64,000 nt of DNA from Pempheris klunzingeri (Eukaryota; Chordata; Actinopteri; Acropomatiformes; Pempheridae): the NCBI RefSeq assembly GCF_042242105.1, contig NC_092019.1, positions 22,558,828-22,622,827 of the forward strand. The letters are read 5' to 3'. The position numbers and the translations under genes were made by a program. Positions 42,210 to 54,310 of this stretch are shown here, one piece after another. How positions within the stretch are numbered: position 1 is the stretch's first letter; every line of letters begins with the position of its first letter. Below the pieces are notes generated by a model that made no database searches, was not told the origin of the DNA, and saw nothing but the letters and a program-made list of their open reading frames with translations.

Positions 42210-44854
42210 ATTGAAAATTGAACTAGAAACACATCTCGGCAACGAACTTTGACCCACGTGTTTTCCTTTGCACTTGTTCACGTCTGTTGAGGCACTTGTC
42301 CCACCAGTATGATGTACTGCAGGGACATGAGTCTTTATATGCCAAAGATAGAAAAGCCACGACCACATAATTATAGACCAGCATGGGTGTTTCCAAACTA
42401 GCTCACCAAAATATCCTTTTTCTCTTTTCTTTTTTTGTCTAAGCAGTAAGATTCCCCCACAGAGCAGCCACATGTTAAACCCCTCGCTCAGTGACACCTC
42501 AGTGGAGGGGAATTTACTTGCTCTCTCTTTTTGTGATAAACAAGTCTAAACAAGTCACGGCTGCTTATCTGTACATGTGACGTTTGACCTTAAATGGGTG
42601 AGGTGAAAGTACACATAGCAAGCTCCAGAATACAGTGTTACAGTACTGGTTTTTACTGGGCAGCAGGGGGACTAACAGGTAATGAGACCACAGTAGCACC
42701 TGAGGGCCCAGCTTCAAGTCTCTGTGACAGTGAGCAACGATCTTTGCTGAAGCGAATCACTGTCAAGTCCAACTGGAGTTTCTCGGCTCCTGGTGCTGAC
42801 ATATGGCCTTTCTGTGGAGGGGGGAGACCAAATTTGTATATTTTTTTCCTTAAAGTCAATGAAGAATTGAAATAAAAAGGTAAAAAGGAAAAACTTTACT
42901 AAATTTTAGGGAGTATATGGTGCCTAGAAATAATACACAGAGGGACTTAGTTGTTAATGCATGCACAGCACACAGTGATACGATGTATTCAAATAGTAGC
43001 CATAAATATTAAAAACCATGTCCATGTTCTTCTTTTGGCAGATAAAAAAAAATTAATGAATGAATAAATAAATAAAAATACTGCAGTTAAGCAGTTTTTC
43101 AATGATTTTGCAATCCATATTGCAAGTGTTTTGGTTTTGTGGATTTTGCCTCTTCTACAGGTTCGGTCTCATTTTAGTTTTAGCAAATATCAAACACACC
43201 ACAGGACTGGTTATCCAAACAACAGAAGAAACAGCAGCATTGCTTCATTTCTGTAAGCAGACAAACAACCGGACAAACTGTTACTCATTCACAAAAACAT
43301 GCAGACTAATGATGGATGACCAAGTTTATTTATTACATTCATTGCTTTGGTGTACTAACTAAGGATTTTGATTCTGAGACACTGACAACCCAAACACACT
43401 GTGTGGAACCACAAATAATACAAAACCAAGTGCAACATAAACACGTATATATCCATAACTTTACAGAAAATAGAAGGCTTGTTTCGGTCAGATAATAACA
43501 TGTACAAATGTACGTAATGACATATAAACAGCATACGAACAAAGAGGAAACACAGATTACAGATTACAGTGGTGAGGTCAGTTTCGACAAGAAACGGATT
43601 CTTTCTGCAGCATATTTTACTTTTTACAACATAGTGTCAATGTTATGGTCAGATTACAAAAGTTTTGATCAAAATCTCTTCCAAAAAACGTCAAACCCAA
43701 GATTTAAATTGCCCTAATTCAACTGTTTACCCTTATTTAAAAGTAAATCCTCTACATATGAAAGTACAAAGTAAATGAAGTTGAGGGTTTTGAGCAGGTA
43801 CAATGTTCCAGTTTGTGTTGCACAACCACGATGTGACACGAGGACAGCTATGCTAGGCATCTGTCTGTAAACAAAGTGCTGCCGTCCCCACGTCTCAGCA
43901 TGTTCCTACCAGGGTGTTTAAATAAAGCTTCATGGTTATCAGTCCACCACAGCACATGTTGCGTGTTGTCGCCTTGTCTCTTGTGCTTTTTGGTGCTTTG
44001 TGAGCACTGTACAGAAGCCAGTAACACGGTTTGCTGTTTCTGTCGGGTGTTTACAGGAAGTGAAATCAAAATGAAGGCCGTAAGGTGTCTGTTACAGTCT
44101 CTGTTAACGCCTTGAGACGGTTTCTCTCACGGCTTTGGCATACATGTCCTCAGCAGGGCAAGGCCGTCGCTTATCATTGCCGGCGAAACATAATCTCTGT
44201 ATCCCAGCCGCATTCTAAATCAACAATTCACCAAGCACGTCCTCCTGCAACAAAACACCCACGTCCCCCTGAAATTTACAGCCACAGAAGAAAATACAGC
44301 TGTAAATCTGAGACTCAAATAGATTATTACGTACACAATTTACCAATTTCACAATAAGAAGAGACAGTAGGATATAACACTGCCTAAACAAAGGGGTGAA
44401 CTTCCATCTGTTCTGAGAAATAAGCAGAGCACAACAGCATAAAAATGGTCATTGTTAGTTTAAGAATCTGCTTTAAGCTTCTTTCTTGTTGAAATCTGTT
44501 CACACATCAGATCTGTCTCTGATCAGATCTGTCTCTGTTGCTCTTCCTGAAGTCTCTTTTACACCCCCCCCCCCAAATTTGTGATATGTGTGTTATATAA
44601 ATACATGTGACTTGATGCACCCACACATCTGCAAGAAGCAAACTGTAAAAATTCTTAGAAAAGGAGAATAATTCAGTATAACTGAGACTTTAAGAGAGTT
44701 GAAATGACGGCACATGCTGTGTAATATTTAACTGCTAAAGCCGAGCAGAGAGGCAGTGATACAGTCTGCGATTATCAGTGTAAATATGATGGAGCCTATA
44801 CACACACAATTAATGACTTTTGTGAGTTTTTTTCAGTGTTTCTTTTCAAAAAAT
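42210..44854. other. Gene-free region; presumed rapunzel 3' UTR at right
   Basis: No exon is recognised. The rapunzel stop is at 44855, and its 3' UTR runs leftward on the minus strand. Candidate minus-strand AATAAA words are near 43330. A small tandem duplication of ATCAGATCTGTCTCTG sits at about 44507-44538, and a run of C residues is near 44565. Confidence 0.4.
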
Positions 44855-46030
44855 TCAAGCTGAGTGGACGCAGGCGAAGAAGTTTTTGTGCTCCTCCCAG
44901 TAGTGGAGCTCCTCTGTGAAGCTGCAGGAGCAGACCAGGTCTCTGCTGGTTTTCACTGTGTGGACCACGCAGTCGCCAGGCAGCTTCTCAAACAGGAGCT
45001 CCGCCACGCTCACCACTGTGACTTTCTTCTGACTCTGGATCAGCTGCTGGATGTGATTCTTATCCACAGGTTCAGGCGAGGAGCTGTAGGACACCCAGAC
45101 ATTCAGTTTCTCATCTGATGAGGGGACCTGGAAGCGGCTCTTCCCCGTGGGGCAGTGGTAATCCTTCTTGTTGGCGAACAGGCCTGTGGGGGTCCTGAAT
45201 ATACGCACCGACCAGCCCACCCAGTCATACTTCTTCTTCAGTTTCTCTATGATAGCATCAGCTAGCTGCTGGTTGGTTAACCCTGACTGGTCTCTCACCA
45301 GTCGCCGGGAATCCAGCTCTGCCTGTTTGGGGAAGCCGACGATGCAGTCTTCGATGACAGCATTCATTTTAGCCTGGACATCCTTCATCTTCTCACCCCA
45401 CTCTTTCAGAAGGTCGTCCTCCTCATCGTACCCCTTCAGAGCGGCATGGCCCAGCAGTGCAATGAGCCCGATGCAAAAGAGCTTCTTCAGCCTGGCACAG
45501 AAGTCCTCCACGGGCCGGCGACTTTTCTCCTCATAGTTCAGGGTGATCTCCAGCACAGATTCCCCGGAGAAGTTATCTCCCGTCACAGAGCTGTAGAGGG
45601 TGTTGAGGTTTTTGTCACCTCCAGTCTTGGCAAAATGATCCAGGAAAAGCTTCTTTTTGACCTCACGAAACTTGGGTTTGGCGTTGAGGATGTCCATGTA
45701 CTTCCTGAACTGGTTGGTGATGTTCTCCTCCACCGGGAAATACACAGCATCCAATCCGTTCTTCTTGATCTCATCGTTGATCTTCTGAATCTCCTCTGAG
45801 ACCACCTCCAGACGGTCTCGCACCTTCTGAAACTGATCCTTCATGAATGCAGCCTCTTTACTTTCTACATTGTCCAGAGCCAGTTTAACAATTGGAGCAG
45901 CGATGGAGAAGACGGGAAAAAGGTCACCGGCGATACTTGCCACCATTTCAGCCCCCTGTTCGAACACCTCCATCACAGTCTCCACCATATCCTTCTTCTC
46001 CGCTACGAGCTTCTGTAGCTGGTTTGCCAT
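44855..46030 (-). CDS. rpz: Rapunzel-family protein (rapunzel-like, 391 aa)
   Basis: A single uninterrupted coding exon. The N-terminal half is helical and rich in heptad-like patterns (FMKDQFQKVRDRLEVVSEEI, about 62-81). Residues 171-199 carry the family block VEDFCARLKKLF followed by a hydrophobic stretch (GLIALLGHAAL). A YDWVGWSVR motif lies in the C-terminal third, and the end is rich in Cys. I recognise this as the fish rapunzel family. In zebrafish, a dominant mutation in rapunzel causes bone overgrowth, and the molecular function is not known. There is no signal peptide. A probable splice acceptor lies about 40 bases before the ATG. A leader exon near 46209-46270 ends with donor GTAAGT. 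Family members are usually about 390 aa, so this copy looks intact. It shares strand and plan with the gene at 51280. The exact orthologue (rpz, rpz2, rpz3 or rpz4) is uncertain. Confidence 0.88.
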   Translation of the reverse strand: MANQLQKLVAEKKDMVETVMEVFEQGAEMVASIAGDLFPVFSIAAPIVKLALDNVESKEAAFMKDQFQKVRDRLEVVSEEIQKINDEIKKNGLDAVYFPVEENITNQFRKYMDILNAKPKFREVKKKLFLDHFAKTGGDKNLNTLYSSVTGDNFSGESVLEITLNYEEKSRRPVEDFCARLKKLFCIGLIALLGHAALKGYDEEDDLLKEWGEKMKDVQAKMNAVIEDCIVGFPKQAELDSRRLVRDQSGLTNQQLADAIIEKLKKKYDWVGWSVRIFRTPTGLFANKKDYHCPTGKSRFQVPSSDEKLNVWVSYSSSPEPVDKNHIQQLIQSQKKVTVVSVAELLFEKLPGDCVVHTVKTSRDLVCSCSFTEELHYWEEHKNFFACVHSA

Positions 46031-46204
46031 CTTTGCTGATGTCTCTCAGGATGACTTTAACAAGAGAAAAAAAACATTGACGTGGTTAGAAACAGTCACA
46101 GTTGGTCCTGTTGTGATACTTAAGCAAATAAACCTATTTTAAGAATGAAGAAAGAATAGAGGCAGGGGTGAAAAGACACAAATGTTGAATTTCCTTGAGT
46201 ACTT

Positions 46205-46275
46205 ACTGCGCTTTTCCAGTGCCGTAGGGACTGCGGACGGCTTCCTTGCTCCTCTTACGACACAGCAAAAACTGA
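46205..46275 (-). other. Probable non-coding first exon of rapunzel
   Basis: On the minus strand the sequence CACTGGAAAAGCGCA is followed by a consensus donor GTAAGTACT at about 46208. The next acceptor is close to the coding ATG. This fits a spliced 5' leader, but transcription has not been shown. Confidence 0.4.
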
Positions 46276-46629
46276 TAAGGAAAGAGAGAGACAGCCAAGT
46301 GAGCTTTGGTGCTGGCTGCTGGCCACACCCAGTGAGCAATGCAAAGGGAATTCCGCAGTGACGGAAGGCCGGTGTGGGTTCAACTGTTTGTATGTTATTT
46401 GCGAGTTACCTGTTGTGAAATCAACTCATTATAAGGCTCACTGAAGTTTTTACGTTTACATTGTGGCTATTAAGAGAACGGCAAAAGGAAGGTAGCTGTC
46501 ATACATCCTAAATAAGCAATGCACCATCTCTTTCAGTACAGTATGACTTGGTGGAAGACAACATGGAGGAGCACTGGCTGACTTCAAGCCTGCTTTCTAT
46601 AGTCTCAAAATCAATAATGAACTTTATGC

Positions 46630-47077
46630 TCAAAGGAATCATTCAAAATTTTGCAAAATACACCATTTCCCTTTCCTGCTCTCATATCTGAATAAGAAGC
46701 AACAGCCTGTTAGCTTAGCTTAGCATGCAGACTAGAAACAGGGGGAAACAGACAGACTGTCTCTGTCCAAACGTAACAAAATCTGCTTGCCAGTACCTAT
46801 AAAGCGCATTAATTAATATAATATGTCAAAATAACAAGCTGTAGTGTTATGGGGGGTTATGTGTTCGACTATGTTTTGAACAGGAGCAGTGAATTACTGG
46901 AGTCGCCTGTTTTTGTGTGTCAGACTCTGTTACCTTTAGGCAGAGCTGGTTATTTCCCCTGTTCCCCTGTGTCTTCATGCTAAGCTAAGCTAACCAGCCA
47001 GACATGACAGTGGCATCAATCTTCTCATCTCCAGTGTGCAAGAAAGCAAATAAGCATGTGTCAAACTTTTGCTTTAG
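46630..47077. mobile_element. Full-length TTAAAGGAATAGTT-type MITE
   Basis: It begins TCAAAGGAATCATTCAAAAT and ends near CAAACTTTTGCTTTAG, an inverted and worn copy of the same end. Inside are TTAGCTTAGCTTAGCATGC, GAAACAGGGGGAAACAG, GGGGGTTATGTG, then GCTAAGCTAAGCTAACC and CAATCTTCTCATCT. This is the most complete of the copies in the window and helps define the family. Confidence 0.75.
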
Positions 47078-47079
47078 AA

Positions 47080-48320
47080 TAAAGTCAACACAAATGAGGT
47101 CTAAAAGTGAAAACATACCAACATTTTCATTTCCATGGCAACTGAACAAACCCCATCCTCAGATAAAAAACTGTCTGTGATGGCTGAAGGTCTGGACAAA
47201 GCTGTTAGGTGGACCTTGGGTTAGGATTGGTTTCTCAAACAGCCTGTTGTTATTCTGTCTGTAAATAAGTCTGCCACATTTTCACTGAAAGGCAAATCAT
47301 TGATCTCTAACATAACGCCACTACAAAAGGTTATAAAGCAAGTATTGAGTGATTGTTGATATGAAGGAAATTAATTCCTGTCATGTACTATTGTACTTGA
47401 AAAACAAGAACTCCACTGGATTTGGAAAATCTTAATCTAACACAAACAACTGCTCTCAAAGACCATGAAAAAAATAGCTGCCTGTAAGAGCAACCAGATG
47501 GTTTTCAGGGCATGTTCAGACATGTCCTTCTGCAAAACTGGAAATGTGTAATTTGGGTGGAAATCGAATTTTGGTATAAAATGATGGTGCAGTCATCATC
47601 TGGCTTCACATGCTCACTAACTATAAAACAGCTCAAGATACTGGTCCCTGTTGTCACATGTTTTAAATCAGGTTTCTGGCCTGCAGAGTGTTGCTCATGA
47701 TCAGCTTTTAAACTGGAGGAGAAGCTGCAGTGCTGCGTCTCCCTCGACCGGCCCAGTCAATGCTGGAGCAGCAGGCGTGGGAAGTGATTAAGTGTAAGAG
47801 GTTAAACTTGCTGGGCAAGGGTGCCTTTTCCAGTGAAACTCAGCACGTTACCACGGCAACAAGACAATGGAAAATAATCAGTCAGCTGGTTTGTCTCTCT
47901 GCTGAGGTCTGCTCTGGGGAGGGTTTATCTAGCTGGACTGCAGAAGACAGCAGTGAGAGGATGGGCTATTTCAGTATGGGCTATTTCAGTGACTTGCCTC
48001 AACCTCCCAAAAAAGCAAACAAGCCTTTCGTTCGAAATTGACAAGCGATTTCTCCAAATGATAAGTTTGAGAACAAAAACAACAAAATACATGAAGTTCC
48101 AGCAGGATGTAAGAGCTTCTACAGTTACTGCATCTTATTTGATTTGACCGCAGTCTGAGTGCTTGTGAAGCACCTTCACACAGACAATTCAAACTTAAAA
48201 GTGCTTGAAGAAATCACATTTTCAGAAACAAAGAGATGGAGGTGCTTCAGTTCACATTCCAGAGATATGAGTGCAAGGCAATAGACAAGCACAAGTCTTG
48301 TTGACACTAACATTTCTACT
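47080..48320. other. Gene-free stretch between two MITEs
   Basis: No exon is recognised. A small direct repeat of GGGCTATTTCAGT lies at about 47962-47989. The open frame at 47730-48041 (plus) shows no family resemblance. Confidence 0.4.
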
Positions 48321-49100
48321 TATATAGTAGTAACTAAGTACATTTGCTTGTGCACTGTAAAGTAAAACATTGAGGCACTTAAGTTGAGTATTTACGTTGT
48401 ATGCGACTTTATACAACTTTTCGGAGGGAAACATTGTACTCTTTGCTCCGCTGCATTTACGTGACAGCTATACTTACTACAACTGCTACTTTTCAGATTA
48501 AGACTTCACATTATCAAAACAAAATCACCTTATAAAATAATATATCGTACAAGCTTGTGACAGCCCCTCACAAAAACAGTAACTACTTGGGTCTCTTGTT
48601 ACGTTTAATGTGTCTCAGAGTTATTAACAAGTACATAAAAAACACGTGTCACACACTTATAATTATGGTTCATTTAAAAAAAAAATAATAATAATCTGAG
48701 CACTTGTGATATGGTTCGTTAAAAAAAAACTATTTGAGGGCCAAAGGGCTGAATATATTTTACAAAAAAGCAAAGATTAGAGAAAAGTACCAAAAAATGA
48801 ATACAGATTTGGGTAGTAAAACTAACATCCCCTCTGATTTACCTTGAGACCCTTTGGACGTGCCTGAGCCTCAGCCTGGAAACCAGTGACTGGGCTACTA
48901 AAGGGTATCTAAACATTGATGCTGATGATGCAATACATGATATTACTTCATATTATGCTGAGGGAGTACTTCTGATACTTTGATCACATTTATCTGATAG
49001 TACTTTTGTACTTTTACCTCCTTTAAGTAACATTCTGAACGCTGGACTTTAAATTATGATGGAATATTTTCACAGTGTGGTATTGGCACTGGTAATAAAC
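48320..49100 (+). mobile_element. Long copy of the CAGTGGTGGAA-type MITE
   Basis: TAACTAAGTACATTTGCTTG, GAGGCACTTAAGTTGAGTAT, GGGAAACATTGTACTCTTTG and GACAGCTATACTTACTAC match the left half of the family. GTACTTTTACCTCCTTTAAG, AACGCTGGACTTTAAATTAT and TTTTCACAGTGTGGTATTGG match the right half. The middle is diverged. The outermost ends are lost. Confidence 0.6.
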
Positions 49101-49104
49101 AGTT

Positions 49105-50590
49105 TTTATGAAACATGATTGAAACGTATTAAGCTTTTTAAAAAATCACACTATATGTAACATGTTTGTAAAAATGGAATTCAGCAGCACTTGTGATTAT
49201 GATCGAGACAAAATAAATCATCTACGTCAAACATCGAGTGGCTTTAAATGAGTTGAAAGACTTCATGTTTCATCTGTGTCCTGTGGCGGATGAGCACACC
49301 CTCCCTGACAGACAGACAGACAGACAGCTGACCACCAGGCCTCTGAGAGCAGGACTAAACGCTCCGTTAATGCGCCCTCTTAATGGAAACTGTATTGATC
49401 AGTCCGTGTTCAGGGGCTCTAATTGTATCATTTGTGCAGAGAGCCAAACAAACATGGCAGGTTAACACCTCCGATCAGGTTTTTGGATCCACACGTGAAG
49501 AACTGACGAATTAAAAGTTTCACACTTCCTGGTTAAAAGTGAAGCGGCGGCACCACAGCTGGCAAACAACGCCCATAAAAGTAGACCCCCCCTTTTTTTT
49601 TTTTTTTTTAGTTTAAACTGCACTCATTTTTTTTTTTTTTGCAGATTCATCTAATGAGCCACTTCACTTTATTAAATGAAGCTGCGTCAACAAAATATGT
49701 TGCGTGTTGGACAGTTTTAAAACAGCCCTGCGCTGCGTCCAAGAGGAGAAAAACCCCCTCGGTTATGTAACGAGACACTGAAATAGAAGTCGATGAAGCT
49801 GGATCGATTATTTCCTATAAAAGTGCCCCCGTCGCTTAAACCTAAATGTGCCCGATCCACGATGAAGCATTTGGGTCAGGAAAAAGGACTCACCTTAAAA
49901 AGTTTGCGGAAGAAAAGAGCGCACACTAACTTCCAGACTGTTTGTCCTCCTATTGGTCATGTGGCTCTCGTGTTACAGAGGAGAGACACACCCAGTCAAA
50001 CTCTAGTGGATTTAAAGGTTGTTTCTGTGGTGACATTTTTTTTATTTATTTTTTTTTTACAGATCAACCTCCACCCATTTGGCAAACAATGACATGCTAT
50101 AAAAGCATTATATCTGTTGATGGAGATTGTTTGCATTCGTTCTGAGTAGAAATACAGTCAGCAGGACATTAGACTTCATTTTCATTGATAGTTGTAGGTT
50201 TAAACTTAGGCCGTGCTTTTAAATAATAGAGTAATGATTATCAAAGATGACAAAAACAGATCAGATTTTTTGTTTATTACAAATTAAAGTAGAATGTACA
50301 GAAGTATCTTGATTAAGATTGTTGACTAAGATCTTTAGGAGTTTGTCCCTCAGCTATATATTGCACCAAAGCTGCACAAATGTGACATTTAGGAGTGGGC
50401 GACAGCGATACGACCTGTAAGCACGTTATATCATTATGTCATTCATTTTTTTTGTTATGTAGATTGTGAATCTTCTGGTAAATCAGTTGCAAAACTAGAT
50501 TGAATTATTAAAGCAATCTCACCTCAAGGTCCAATTTCTTACTTTTACTGGAGCTTTTGACCATAATACACAGCCCACAGTTTATTCACT
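49105..50590. other. Gene-free region
   Basis: No exon or named element is recognised. T-rich runs lie at about 49588-49606, 49629-49641 and 50036-50060. Confidence 0.4.
49306..49328. repeat. (GACA)n simple repeat
   Basis: About five GACA tetramers in tandem. Confidence 0.85.
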
Positions 50591-50596
50591 TTCTGG

Positions 50597-50660
50597 CTTA
50601 GACTCAGATGAGCAGAACAACATCACTCTCATGTCTGTACATCAAACTATTCCTTGAAAT
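50597..50660. mobile_element. Short internal-deletion remnant of the TTAAAGGAATAGTT MITE
   Basis: AGACTCAGATGAGCAGAACA and ATCACTCTCATGTCTGTAC match the left sub-terminal part of the family. They run straight into AAACTATTCCTT, which matches the family's right end. It looks like a copy with nearly all of the interior removed. Confidence 0.45.
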
Positions 50661-51279
50661 ATCGGGCTTGACCGTTCATTCTTGACATCAGAAACTTGAG
50701 CTAACAAAACAATTTCAACTCAAGAACCACTTAACTTGATTATTTTCAAAGGCCAATAATGGACAGTGAAGCTCAAAAATATCCCTTACCTAGGGCACTG
50801 CCCCACGTTCATGCAAAAAAAATAATGTAAAATCTAATAACACGACAAAGTAGTCCTGCTCATTGATTTACAGCATTGCCCACAATGGTCAGATACACCC
50901 AGAGGGCCAGCTGTTAAAGTGACATACTACCAGACTGCATTACAGTAATATCGTCATATCGCCCAACCCTATCAATATCACAACCATTAGACATTTCATA
51001 ACACTAAATTGAAGCTGGCATGGAGATGTATGGCTCTGAGATTTCTATAACACCCTGAAGCTGAAAGATATACATGTAAAAACACAAAAATGATAAGTAA
51101 AACAATAAATCACATACCAGAACCCTCACAGAGCAGATTATGCATGAACACAGACAATATTTATGAACACATTTCTACATTTAATTGAAATATATCCAGG
51201 ACTCTGGGAAAGACATTCAGGAATCTATGCATAGCTCATTTCTTACTGTATGCGGCTACGCTTTTGTTTTTCTGGGAGC
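50660..51279. other. Presumed 3' UTR of the rapunzel-5-like gene
   Basis: It follows the stop codon at 51280 on the minus strand. I see no coding exon and no clear nearby canonical poly(A) signal. A minus-strand AATAAA lies near 50275. Confidence 0.35.
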
Positions 51280-52461
51280 CTACTCGGGGTGGATACACAG
51301 ATAGGCTCTTTTGTGTTTTCCAAAGTAGTAACAATCCTCTTGGAAGTTGTTGGTCTCCACAACCTCCTTGTAATGGCTGACAGCGTGGACCAGGCAGTCG
51401 GGGAAGTGCTTATTCAAAGATAGAGCCACTGCCATCATGTTTCCCTTCAGCTTCTGGCCCTCAATCTGCTCCCGGATCTGACTCTTGTTAATGGGCTTGG
51501 GGTTAACACAGAAAGAGACCACCACTTTGATCTTGGTCTTGGTCAAAATGTCAAACCAGTTGGCGCCTCCACTTCCATGGTACTTTTTTCCTGCCAGCCA
51601 GTTGAAAAAGAAAATGCGCTCCCTGTCGCTGAAGGCTCTGATGGACCAGCTCACCCAGTCGTATTTCTTAACAAGGGAATCCAGGAGGGATTTGGTGAAC
51701 TCGCGGTCGACGGTGCCAGGAGTCTCCTGAAGCAGGTGCTCCATGTCCATCTTGGCTTGATCGGCAAAGTTCTCTGTACAGTCAGCCACAGCCGCTTTCA
51801 TTCGCTTCTCCACATCCTCCATCCTGTCTTGCCACTTCTTGACCATCTCTTCCCCCACCAACCCTTCCTTGAGCGCAGAATGGCCCATGACGGCGATGAT
51901 GCCCACCACAAACAGCTTCTTCAGCCGGGCACAGAAATCCTCAACTGCCCTTCTGCTTCTCTGCTCTGTGGTGACGACTGTCTCCAGCATTGGGTCTCCT
52001 GAGGTGTTCTCCCCCGTTACAGCATGGTAGAGGGCGTCCAAGTTCAAGTCGCCATCGGTGTTGTCGTAATGGCTAAGGAACTTCTCCATCTTCTTCTCTT
52101 TGAACTTTGGCTTGGCGTTGACAAAGTCCTGGAACTTTTCGTACTGGCTGAGCATCTGCGCCTCTCGATCAAAGTTCTGCTTGTTCATTGACGTCCTCTG
52201 CAGCTCCAGAGCAATTTTGTCAATCTCATCTTGGATTCCCTCAAGTTGCTGGTTGACCAGCTCGAATTGCTGAGTCAGGTAGCGCGCCTCTTTGCCTTCC
52301 GGGTTGCTGAGGATCTCAGATGCAGCCACGAAGACAGCCTCCAAGACCGGGTGAAGCTGGCCCACAGTGGAAGCAAGCACCTCAGAAGCTTGCCCCATGA
52401 TCTCCACACCTTTCTCGATCTTGTCCCTGTTCTGCACGAGCCAATCTGCCACGCTGTTCAT
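51280..52461 (-). CDS. rpz5: Rapunzel-family protein (rapunzel 5-like, 393 aa)
   Basis: A single uninterrupted coding exon. The domain order matches the gene at 44855: helical N-terminal half with YLTQQFELVNQQLEGIQDEI near 61-80; NAKPKFKEKK near 115-124; the family block VEDFCARLKKLF at 173-184 plus hydrophobic VVGIIAVMGHSAL; and YDWVSWSIRAF near the C-terminal third. It is far from identical to the other copy, so the duplication is old. By memory the N terminus and spacing resemble zebrafish rapunzel 5. Its function is unknown; it is probably cytosolic or membrane-associated, without a signal peptide. An acceptor (TTCTTTCAG) lies about 70 bases before the ATG, and a strong donor (AAAAAAG/GTGAGT) on the minus strand at about 54142 suggests a leader exon 1.6 kb upstream. 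The ATG has no competing in-frame upstream start. Confidence 0.87.
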   Translation of the reverse strand: MNSVADWLVQNRDKIEKGVEIMGQASEVLASTVGQLHPVLEAVFVAASEILSNPEGKEARYLTQQFELVNQQLEGIQDEIDKIALELQRTSMNKQNFDREAQMLSQYEKFQDFVNAKPKFKEKKMEKFLSHYDNTDGDLNLDALYHAVTGENTSGDPMLETVVTTEQRSRRAVEDFCARLKKLFVVGIIAVMGHSALKEGLVGEEMVKKWQDRMEDVEKRMKAAVADCTENFADQAKMDMEHLLQETPGTVDREFTKSLLDSLVKKYDWVSWSIRAFSDRERIFFFNWLAGKKYHGSGGANWFDILTKTKIKVVVSFCVNPKPINKSQIREQIEGQKLKGNMMAVALSLNKHFPDCLVHAVSHYKEVVETNNFQEDCYYFGKHKRAYLCIHPE

Positions 52462-53982
52462 CTTTGTATTATGTATTTCACACTAACTAACCTAATTTGT
52501 TTTCCACAGCCAGAGATTCTGTTGGTGCCTGAAAGAAGAGCAAACATGAAACCCTTGTAAAGTTCATTATAGCGTGATTTTATGACATTTCAGGAAAAAA
52601 TTTAGCACACCTTTTTCTTTTTTCAGGTACATTTGTCAAAGCAAATGTAATCAGCTGACATGAAGTAATTTTTTTTCTCACAGGACATTTTCCAGACAAA
52701 CAAACTAGTAGAATAAAGCAAACGGCTGGTCATGTCAGCACATGTAGGCATCCAGTTTCATGCCGCACCCTCAGAGCCTCAGTTAATGACAGGGACTCCT
52801 TTTTCGGCCTTGGTGGCACTGACACATATCAAGAAAGCTCATGAAAGCACACAAACGAGACACACATGGATGGCAATTCAGAACAAATATCAAACATGGT
52901 GTGTGTACTCATGAATTACGACGTGAAGTATTGTGCAACATTGCAGCACTGGCCCTTTGGGATGTCAGTTTTCACTGCTCCAACAATAGCCAAGACCAAA
53001 AGCTAACACAGATGTTCGCAACATGGGAACAGAGGGGGGGTTTACTTTGGTAACGACAGTATGGTTTTTGGTGTAAAATACTCAGGAGAGATGACCTAAC
53101 TCCTTTTTCATTCCCAGGAGTCCATTTCCAATTCAGAAAAAGGCACACCCAGGTCTGGGAGAAGAAAACCCCCACCACTGCACTTGCTCATAATGCAATC
53201 ACACTTCCCTCATCATTACTGCCCCAGTGTCACTGTAATTAAGACCAAATACATACAGATATTGTGTTTTTTTGAAGGTTTGGTGCGAAAAAAGAGACAA
53301 AGACAGGTTCATATATGTAACCACAGAACATAGGCTCACTAGTAATTGCTGCAGTGATGAGATCAGTGGTGTCATTTTACAGCCTTTCCTATCACCACAC
53401 TAATTAGATTGACTTTATTCAGTCACATGCCTTCAGTGCTTTTACAATTTTTCCACATTTCTATGGAAACCAGCTGATGAGAAAAGTGTACCATTCAAAA
53501 GTTGAATTTGTAATTCAACAAAAGAATTAAAGTCCATTCAAATAAAAGGAGAAAATAATAGTGAAAGAAAATACTTACTGCACAATTATCTTGGTTTGTG
53601 CTTGGAAATAATCTTCCCTTATAAAGCCAGAACAAAGCAAAACAAGTTTCTCTTCTTTTAGCACCAAAAGTGATATATATTTTGGTGAGAGGAAAAAAGG
53701 CGAGTCCCACTCAGCTCTTGATCAAACGTTGGTCTCCACTTTCAGTGTGATATGCTTTGCTACGCAGCTACGAGGCTTTAATAGAGACCACATACACAAG
53801 TCCCTAACAAGACCACGTCACCCACAGGACTCATCTCTGCCTCTGGCATTTCACTTAAACTTGGGCTGTTTTTCTAGAGAAAGAAACATTTGATTACTAA
53901 GGAAATAAAGGACTTAAAAGATCCTTCTTATCAAGGTCAGTTTTGATAATGGTGAGAAAAGCCAAAAAACACAAAACTAAAT

Positions 53983-54049
53983 ATTCTTTCTTTCTTTTTC
54001 TTTCTTCATTTCTTTCTTTCTTTCTTCATTTCTTTCTTTCTTTCTTTCC
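53983..54049. repeat. (TTTC)n microsatellite
   Basis: Tandem CTTT tetramers with a few interruptions, within the presumed leader intron of the rapunzel-5-like gene. Confidence 0.9.
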
Positions 54050-54142
54050 ATTTTAAAGAAAACTAAAAATCATGGTAAAGTGGTGAAGTAGATGATTGGA
54101 GATGCTGAATAAAGAATTAGAAGAGTAAAAGAAGAACTCACC

Positions 54143-54310
54143 TTTTTTGCTAAATATCCAGTGGGCTTCAGTCCAGATATCCAGTAGTCCAGCTGTGCCT
54201 GTGAGCACCAGCCTCCTTGGGATGGATATATACCTCCCTCCCTCCCTCTCTCCCTCTCTCTCTCTCTCACTCTCTCTCCCAGTGTCTGTCTTTCTCTCTC
54301 TCGTCACTCC
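54143..54310 (-). other. Probable non-coding first exon of the rapunzel-5-like gene
   Basis: On the minus strand the sequence ATATTTAGCAAAAAAG is followed by a consensus donor GTGAGTTCTT at 54142. The upstream side holds (GA)n runs at about 54235-54300, which could be part of the promoter or leader. The exon start is unknown. It is an inference from the donor and the acceptor near 52531. Confidence 0.4.

Noticed and set aside
45168-45799. Plus-strand open frames of 117-122 aa
   Set aside because: Antisense shadows of the rapunzel coding exon.
51577-52560. Plus-strand open frames of 109-141 aa
   Set aside because: Antisense shadows of the rapunzel-5-like coding exon.
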